From assembly GCA_026414605.1 (NCBI GenBank), contig JAOAIP010000038.1, positions 1 to 64,000 on the forward strand: DNA of 64,000 nt, read 5' to 3'. Every line of letters begins with the position of its first letter. The first letter of the stretch is position 1. The notes below the pieces were generated by a model that was given only the letters and a program-made list of their open reading frames with translations, made no database searches and was not told the DNA's origin. The DNA is from Bacteroidia bacterium (GTDB lineage: Bacteria; Bacteroidota; Bacteroidia; B-17B0; Aurantibacillaceae). Both the position numbers and the translations under genes were made by a program. Below are positions 59,237-64,000 of this stretch, one piece after another.

Positions 59237-60705
59237 AAATAGGGAGTTATTTTTTCTAATTGCATTCCACGAGATGCTTTAATAAGAATGAATTTTTTAT
59301 CAAATTGAGTAGGGTGGGATTGGATGTATTGAATGATTTCATCGGTGGTATTAAAGGTCAGGGCATTGGGTGGGTGTTTTGATTTTTCGAAAGCATTTTT
59401 GAATTCTTTTCCAACGAGAAAAATTTTTTCATTTGTACAATGATTGGCTAACCATTCTATAATAGCAATGTGTTCTTTTTCTGAATGTTGTCCGAGTTCA
59501 AACATATCGCCTAAAATAAATACTTTGTTTTCATCAGAAAAAAGAGGATTGGATGTTGGATCATTTTCTTTATTCAATAAAGATTCAGACATTTTTTTGT
59601 TTTTGAAAAATTCTAATGCGGCAATCATACTTGTGGGATTGGCATTGTAAGCATCCAGTATCAAAACATTTTTATTGGTTTTGACTAATTGCATTCTATT
59701 TTTGTCGGGAATGTATTCTGCAATGGCTGAATTGATAGCATCTTTTGGAACATTAAAATAATGCCCTACGCAAGCCGCACACAAGGCATTGATAAAATTG
59801 TGATACGCTAATAAATGTGTTTTAATAATAGGTTCTTTTTCCCAAACAGTGTTGTTTAATAAAGATGGATGTTGAATGTTTGTCCATTGCCACCATACAA
59901 AGATGTCATCGTAGGTATCAATGTATTTTCCTACAATGATTTTTTGAATTTTAGAGATGTCTTGAAAAGTATTGTAAAATGTGTCAGTACAATAAAATAC
60001 AAATTTATCTTGTTGGGCTATGATGTTAGAATAATTTTCAAAAATGGATATTAAATCAGGATTGTCCAGTTGAAAGAAGATTTTTCCTTGCTTTTTTTGC
60101 AAAACATAGTCGTATAATTCTGCATTTGTTTTTTTGACGGTATTTAGGTCTCCAAAGCCCTCAAGGTGTTCTTTTCCAATACTTGTAATGATGGCATAAT
60201 CGGGCATTGCTATTTGACAGAGTTCATCAATTTCTCCGGGGTGATTGGCTCCAAGTTCAATGATGGCTATTTGGTGATGAGTTTTTAGTTGTAAGAGGGT
60301 TAAAGGAACGCCAATGTGGTTATTGAGGTTGCCTTGTGTAGCCCACACGGAGTATTTTTTGGATAATACTTGAAAAACAAGTTCTTTGGTGGTCGTTTTG
60401 CCATTACTACCGGCTATTCCAATTACAGGGATGTTTAATTGTTGTCTATGATAGTTCGCTAAGTTTTGTAAACTTTTTAATGTGTCAGATACTAATAGGC
60501 ATCTATCGTCTTGTGCGGCAATTTCGGGATCATCCACCACTGCATACGCACAACCGTCTTTTAATGCTTGTAATGCAAACAAATTGCCATTAAAGTTTTT
60601 TCCTTTTAAAGCAAAGAAAATACTATTTGGAATAATTTTCCTTGTATCTGTGCATACTTTAAAATCACATTCTTTATACTTTTGATAAATAAGTTCTGTT
60701 TTCAT
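59233..60705 (-). CDS. murF: UDP-N-acetylmuramoyl-tripeptide--D-alanyl-D-alanine ligase
   Basis: Cytosolic peptidoglycan precursor ligase adding D-Ala-D-Ala, 490 residues (longer than the about 450 of E. coli MurF). An N-terminal UDP-binding domain contains DTRKIIPNSIFFALKG. The ATP site is GIAGSNGKTTTKELV (GSNGKTTT 99-106), with LTLLQLKTHHQIAIIELGANHPGEI, and the C-terminal ligase domain shows ILDAYNANPTSM. It stands outside any dcw cluster here and is coupled to the cyclase-family gene downstream. Confidence 0.95.
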   Translation of the reverse strand: MKTELIYQKYKECDFKVCTDTRKIIPNSIFFALKGKNFNGNLFALQALKDGCAYAVVDDPEIAAQDDRCLLVSDTLKSLQNLANYHRQQLNIPVIGIAGSNGKTTTKELVFQVLSKKYSVWATQGNLNNHIGVPLTLLQLKTHHQIAIIELGANHPGEIDELCQIAMPDYAIITSIGKEHLEGFGDLNTVKKTNAELYDYVLQKKQGKIFFQLDNPDLISIFENYSNIIAQQDKFVFYCTDTFYNTFQDISKIQKIIVGKYIDTYDDIFVWWQWTNIQHPSLLNNTVWEKEPIIKTHLLAYHNFINALCAACVGHYFNVPKDAINSAIAEYIPDKNRMQLVKTNKNVLILDAYNANPTSMIAALEFFKNKKMSESLLNKENDPTSNPLFSDENKVFILGDMFELGQHSEKEHIAIIEWLANHCTNEKIFLVGKEFKNAFEKSKHPPNALTFNTTDEIIQYIQSHPTQFDKKFILIKASRGMQLEKITPYL

Positions 60706-60708
60706 AAG

Positions 60709-60726
60709 TTCTGCAAATCTGCAGAA
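60709..60726. promoter_or_regulatory. Inverted repeat in the murF / glycosyltransferase divergent region
   Basis: TTCTGCA-AATC-TGCAGAA is a perfect 7-bp dyad 4 nt upstream of the murF ATG and 33 nt upstream of the glycosyltransferase -33 element. It could be an operator. Confidence 0.4.
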
Positions 60727-60758
60727 TAAATTGCAATGTATGAAATGATTTTAGGTGA

Positions 60759-60792
60759 TTGTTTATCATTTATACTTTTTTCTGTATTTTTG
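60759..60792 (+). promoter_or_regulatory. Promoter for the glycosyltransferase gene
   Basis: TTG (60759-60761), 23 nt, TATTTTTG (60785-60792), 7 nt before the ATG at 60800. It excludes the upstream GTG at 60755 as a start. Confidence 0.6.
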
Positions 60793-60799
60793 TCCTTTA

Positions 60800-61720
60800 A
60801 TGAAAGAAAATATAAAAATATCTGTTGTTATCCCTTTGTATAATAGTGCAGAGTGTATAGATGAATTGGTAATGCAATTGTCTAATGTATTGTCAAATTA
60901 TGAGTATGAAATTATTTTAGTAGATGATAATAGCAAAGATGAAACCTGGGCAAAGGTAAAATCACTTAAAACATCTTATACTGAACAATTAAAGGGTATC
61001 AAATTATCCCGAAATTATGGACAACACAAAGCCACTTTTTGTGGTTTATTAAAAGCAAGTGGAGATATTATTATTACCATTGATGATGATTTGTCGCATC
61101 CAATAGAACATTTACCAACATTGATAGAAAAATTTATTGGTGAAAAGTTAGATGTATTGTATGTTATACCTGAAAAGTACCATTATCCTTTTTATAGAAA
61201 AGCCCTTTCAAAACTTTACAAAGTTCTTTCTCGCTTTGAAAATCCTGATGCAGGAAAAGGTTCAAGTTTTAGATGTCTTTCTCCATTTCTTGTAAAGCAA
61301 ATCACTCAACACTCCTCGCACCTCATTGTTATTGATGAATTAATTACCTGGTATACACAAGATATACAGGCGGTTTCATTGCCTTATCATTCACCTAAAA
61401 AATCAAAGAGCAGATATTCGTACAAACGTTTATTTACATTGTCTAAAAACACTTTGATGATTAGCACTACAATGCCATTAGTGTTGGTTAAATTATTGGG
61501 CTTTACAGTAGCGAGTTTAAGTTTTATGGGTGGTGTATTTTATTTGATTCGCAAGTTAGTGTTTCATTATGCAGAAAAAGGTTATACTTCTATTATTGTA
61601 AGTTTATTATTTGGTGTTGGGTTAATTTTATTTTCATTGGGTGTTATCGGGGAATACATTGCTTATATTTTGATGGATATTCACAAAAAGCCACCTTATC
61701 ACATTAAAGAAGAAGTATGA
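60800..61720 (+). CDS. GT2 family glycosyltransferase (GtrB/DPM1-like)
   Basis: A 306-residue enzyme starting at ATG 60800 (MKENIKISVVIPLYNS). The GT-A domain shows ILVDDNSKDETW and TIDDDLSHP, the metal-binding DxD. Two C-terminal membrane segments (about 228-255 and 262-290, MPLVLVKLLGFTVAS and LLFGVGLILFSLGVIGEYIAY) match polyprenyl-phosphate sugar transferases of the GtrB type. It probably loads a sugar on undecaprenyl phosphate for surface glycan modification. The stop overlaps the GNAT start (ATGA), so the two act together. Confidence 0.93.
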   Translation: MKENIKISVVIPLYNSAECIDELVMQLSNVLSNYEYEIILVDDNSKDETWAKVKSLKTSYTEQLKGIKLSRNYGQHKATFCGLLKASGDIIITIDDDLSHPIEHLPTLIEKFIGEKLDVLYVIPEKYHYPFYRKALSKLYKVLSRFENPDAGKGSSFRCLSPFLVKQITQHSSHLIVIDELITWYTQDIQAVSLPYHSPKKSKSRYSYKRLFTLSKNTLMISTTMPLVLVKLLGFTVASLSFMGGVFYLIRKLVFHYAEKGYTSIIVSLLFGVGLILFSLGVIGEYIAYILMDIHKKPPYHIKEEV

Positions 61721-62334
61721 TAGTAAAGCAATATGGATTAGTATACAAGCGTATTCAAGAAGAAGATATAGAATTAGTAAGATATTGGAGAAATCGTCCA
61801 TTTATAAGAAATACAATGCAGTTTCAAGAGTATATTACAGAAGAAATGCAAAAAGAGTGGTTTAAAAAAATCAATAATAAATACAATTATTATTTTTTAA
61901 TTGAACATGAAAGTAAAAAAATTGGTTTAATAAATTGTAAAGATACCAACACTGAGAGAGTAGCAGAAGGTGGAATTTTTATTTGGGATAAAGCGTATTG
62001 GCAAACACCTATTCCTGCATTAGCGTCATTGACAATGTTAGAAGCGATATTTGAAGAATTTAAGTCCGGCGATACTTCAGTAATTACCGTATTAAAGGAT
62101 AATCCTGCGGCATTAAAATTCAATCAACATATTGGTTACACTATTTACTATGAAGATGAAAAAGTGTATAAACTAAAACTCACTTTAAAAGATTATTTTG
62201 CAAAAACCTACAAACTAAAAAAAGCAGCAGCACTTCTTGTTGGAAAAGAAAAAAGTAGGATAGAAATAATAGCAGAACCTTCTGATCTTTTGGACGATAA
62301 AATTAATGCTTATTTATTATCCAAAAAATCTTGA
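61717..62334 (+). CDS. GNAT family N-acetyltransferase
   Basis: A 205-residue acetyltransferase: the GNAT core (about 8-150) has VRYWRNRPFIRNTMQFQEYI, IGLINCKDTNTERVAEGGIF and VLKDNPAALKFNQHIGYTIY. The usual acetyl-CoA P-loop (Q/RxxGxG/A) is weak, as in RimJ/PseH-like members. The coupled glycosyltransferase suggests it acetylates an amino-sugar precursor, which is inference. The last 25 bp overlap the end of the convergent membrane-protein gene. Confidence 0.85.
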   Translation: MIVKQYGLVYKRIQEEDIELVRYWRNRPFIRNTMQFQEYITEEMQKEWFKKINNKYNYYFLIEHESKKIGLINCKDTNTERVAEGGIFIWDKAYWQTPIPALASLTMLEAIFEEFKSGDTSVITVLKDNPAALKFNQHIGYTIYYEDEKVYKLKLTLKDYFAKTYKLKKAAALLVGKEKSRIEIIAEPSDLLDDKINAYLLSKKS

Positions 62335-62846
62335 TTAGCAGAACTTTCCGAAGTTGTGAGAGTTTGTAACTTTTCTGTTTCTCTTAATGCATAAAAATAC
62401 ATTCCTGCAAATAAAATATCAAAAGCCAAAGTAATAAAAGTAATGGCAATGACAGATTTCCCTCCTCCCATTAGTGCAGAATATTTAGCGTAATCATCCC
62501 AAGTTAAAATTGAAATAATATAAGGAGCAAATTCTGCAAAGAGATAAATATACCATCCTTTTTTATTGAGTTGCCACATTAATACCACGCCAACAGTTGA
62601 TAAAATCAAAAAAAACAAATTGACATAAGGCATTACTTTAAGATATTTATTCGTATCGTATTCATAAGCCAATTCCCTTAATTGATCGGCCATTTCTGGT
62701 TTGAATTCCTCAATTTTTTCTGCTGACTCTAATAATTCTTTTTTATGATCTTTGACCAATGAAAATCCTAAGGAAACAAATTGAATAAAAATAGATACCA
62801 ATGATGCAATAAAAAGATATCTCAGCAAAGGATGTTTTTGTACCAT
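62310..62846 (-). CDS. Hypothetical four-helix membrane protein
   Basis: A 178-residue protein from the ATG at 62846; the longer frame needs a TTG at 62852. It has four predicted membrane segments (about 9-31, 70-90, 98-115, 130-155) and a charged loop after the first (SLVKDHKKELLESAEKIEEF). No family recognised. Its 3' end overlaps the GNAT gene tail to tail by 25 bp. Confidence 0.78.
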   Translation of the reverse strand: MVQKHPLLRYLFIASLVSIFIQFVSLGFSLVKDHKKELLESAEKIEEFKPEMADQLRELAYEYDTNKYLKVMPYVNLFFLILSTVGVVLMWQLNKKGWYIYLFAEFAPYIISILTWDDYAKYSALMGGGKSVIAITFITLAFDILFAGMYFYALRETEKLQTLTTSESSANQDFLDNK

Positions 62847-62983
62847 ACTCAAATTTTTGTGCTTAAAGGTAGTAAATACCCTTCATAAAATCCCAAAAAA
62901 ACTTAATATGTAAGTGCGGTCTTCCTGTTTCTTATTTTTTGCCTTATTATTTTCGTAAATTCGCCCATTCAAATTTTAAATAT

Positions 62984-64000
62984 ATGCTCGGTTTTTTGAA
63001 AAAAATTTTTAATCTCAAAACAAAATCTGAAAAAGACATTGAACAAATTTTGCCCGTTGTAGAAGAAATAAATTCTATCTATTCTACTCTTTCTTCTTTG
63101 AGCAATGATGAACTTCGTGCTAAAACTTTAGAATTCAAAAAAAGAATTCAAGAGTATATTTCTGATGAACAAACACAAATTCAATCTATTAAAGAACGTT
63201 TAGAAAAAGAACCTGATTTAGATGTTGAAGAAAAAGAAAAGTTATTCAAAAAAATAGAAGAATTAGATAAAAAATCATTAGAAAAAATTGAGGAGGTTTT
63301 AGAAGAAATTCTGCCTGAAGCATTTGCGGTTTTGAAAGAAACGGCTCGTCGGTTTTCTGAAAATGATCAACTTGAAGTCAGTGCATCAGAATTAGATAAA
63401 CAACTCGCTCAGCAAGGAAAAGATTTTGTTAGTATAGAAAACAATAAAGCCCTATGGAAAACGACTTGGAATGTAATGGGACATCCAATTAAATGGAATA
63501 TGGTGCATTACGATGTACAGTTGATAGGCGGTATTGTGTTGCATAGAGGTAAAATAGCCGAAATGGCAACCGGTGAAGGAAAAACTTTAGTATCTACATT
63601 ACCCTTGTATTTGAATGCATTAGCCGGTAGAGGCGTTCATTTAGTAACCGTCAACAACTATCTTTCTCGTCGTGACTGTCAATGGAATGGACCACTATTT
63701 ATGTTTCATGGACTTACTGTAGATTGTATTGATAATTACGAACCTCATTCGCAAGAACGAAGAAATGCTTATCTATGCGACATTACTTATGGAACAAACA
63801 ATGAATTTGGTTTTGATTATTTGCGTGATAATATGGTTTCATCACCTGATGAGTTAGTTCAACGCGGGCATCATTATGCCATTGTAGACGAAGTGGATTC
63901 TGTGCTTATTGACGATGCACGTACGCCTTTGATTATTTCTGGCCCTACTCCAAAAGGGGACAAACACGAATTTAATGAATACAAACCTTATGTTGAAAAA
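62984..64000 (+). CDS. secA: Preprotein translocase subunit SecA, N-terminal part (runs off window)
   Basis: The first 339 residues of SecA, the ATPase motor driving export through SecYEG. It starts [14 protein letters not shown]; the nucleotide site is [18 protein letters not shown] near 196, followed by [31 protein letters not shown] and [20 protein letters not shown]. Between about residues 50 and 105 there is an extra charged helical segment ([20 protein letters not shown]) compared with E. coli SecA, as is usual in Bacteroidota. The remainder is beyond the window. Confidence 0.97.
   Translation, partial: MLGFLKKIFNLKTKSEKDIEQILPVVEEINSIYSTLSSLSNDELRAKTLEFKKRIQEYISDEQTQIQSIKERLEKEPDLDVEEKEKLFKKIEELDKKSLEKIEEVLEEILPEAFAVLKETARRFSENDQLEVSASELDKQLAQQGKDFVSIENNKALWKTTWNVMGHPIKWNMVHYDVQLIGGIVLHRGKIAEMATGEGKTLVSTLPLYLNALAGRGVHLVTVNNYLSRRDCQWNGPLFMFHGLTVDCIDNYEPHSQERRNAYLCDITYGTNNEFGFDYLRDNMVSSPDELVQRGHHYAIVDEVDSVLIDDARTPLIISGPTPKGDKHEFNEYKPYVEK

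Overview
The window comes from a low-G+C member of the Bacteroidota, probably near the Chitinophagales/Sphingobacteriales; I cannot place it more finely by eye. The evidence is a T9SS type-A sorting domain on a VCBS-repeat protein, a TonB-dependent receptor with a carboxypeptidase-like N-terminal domain, bacillithiol synthesis (bshA), the long form of GAPDH, a SecA with an extra helical segment near its N-terminus, and repeated Bacteroidota-type promoters (TTG, then TAnnTTTG about 20-23 nt downstream). Both ends cut genes: an AAA-ATPase-like gene at the left and secA at the right. I saw no tRNA, rRNA, CRISPR array or transposase.

Layout. 1-4.2 kb: AAA-ATPase fragment, unknown protein, serC, gatB, sigma factor. 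4.2-6.6 kb: a 458-bp intergenic stretch with a direct-repeat pair, then lytic transglycosylase/LysM and aroQ. 6.6-16.5 kb, all minus: amidohydrolase, LptF/G permease, DCC oxidoreductase, haem/beta-propeller lipoprotein, T9SS VCBS protein, cdsA, a conserved protein, radical SAM. 16.6-20.1 kb plus: aminotransferase, LuxC-like reductase, di-haem peroxidase. 20.2-28.0 kb minus: a train recJ-terC-radicalSAM/SPASM-methyltransferase-deacetylase-HMA lipoprotein, preceded by a YfhO-type protein. 28.1-33.4 kb plus: enoyl-CoA hydratase, HhH protein, class IV aminotransferase, pyrF, bshA, DUF3782-like nuclease-fold protein. 33.5-36.6 kb minus: lipoprotein, EVE protein, topA. 36.9-43 kb: HlyD-type adaptor, tsaB, ilvE, PspC-like protein, MMPL exporter.

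43.0-45.4 kb is the most unusual part. A very AT-rich block of three lipoprotein-like genes (six-cysteine protein, propeller-like protein, CxxC thioredoxin-like protein) sits between two direct copies of the last 102 bp of the MMPL gene. The copies differ at three positions, all synonymous. The first lipoprotein has an 18-T homopolymer exactly between the two promoter elements, and two abutting palindromes in its leader. Together these suggest an acquired, possibly phase-variable surface module.

45.5-57.7 kb: small membrane protein, UDP-glucuronate decarboxylase-type SDR, TonB receptor, universal stress protein pair, DEAD-box helicase, outer-membrane barrel, GAPDH, ndk, unknown protein, TlpA-like thioredoxin. 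57.7-58.5 kb has no intact gene. It holds a truncated four-helix-bundle (S23/IVP-type) gene, short AGTTGAAAGTTAAA tracts in opposite orientation and a nested inverted-repeat element, locally G+C-rich. 58.5-64 kb: cyclase-family protein, murF, GT2 glycosyltransferase plus GNAT pair, membrane protein, secA. Most of the rest is ordinary core metabolism and envelope biogenesis.
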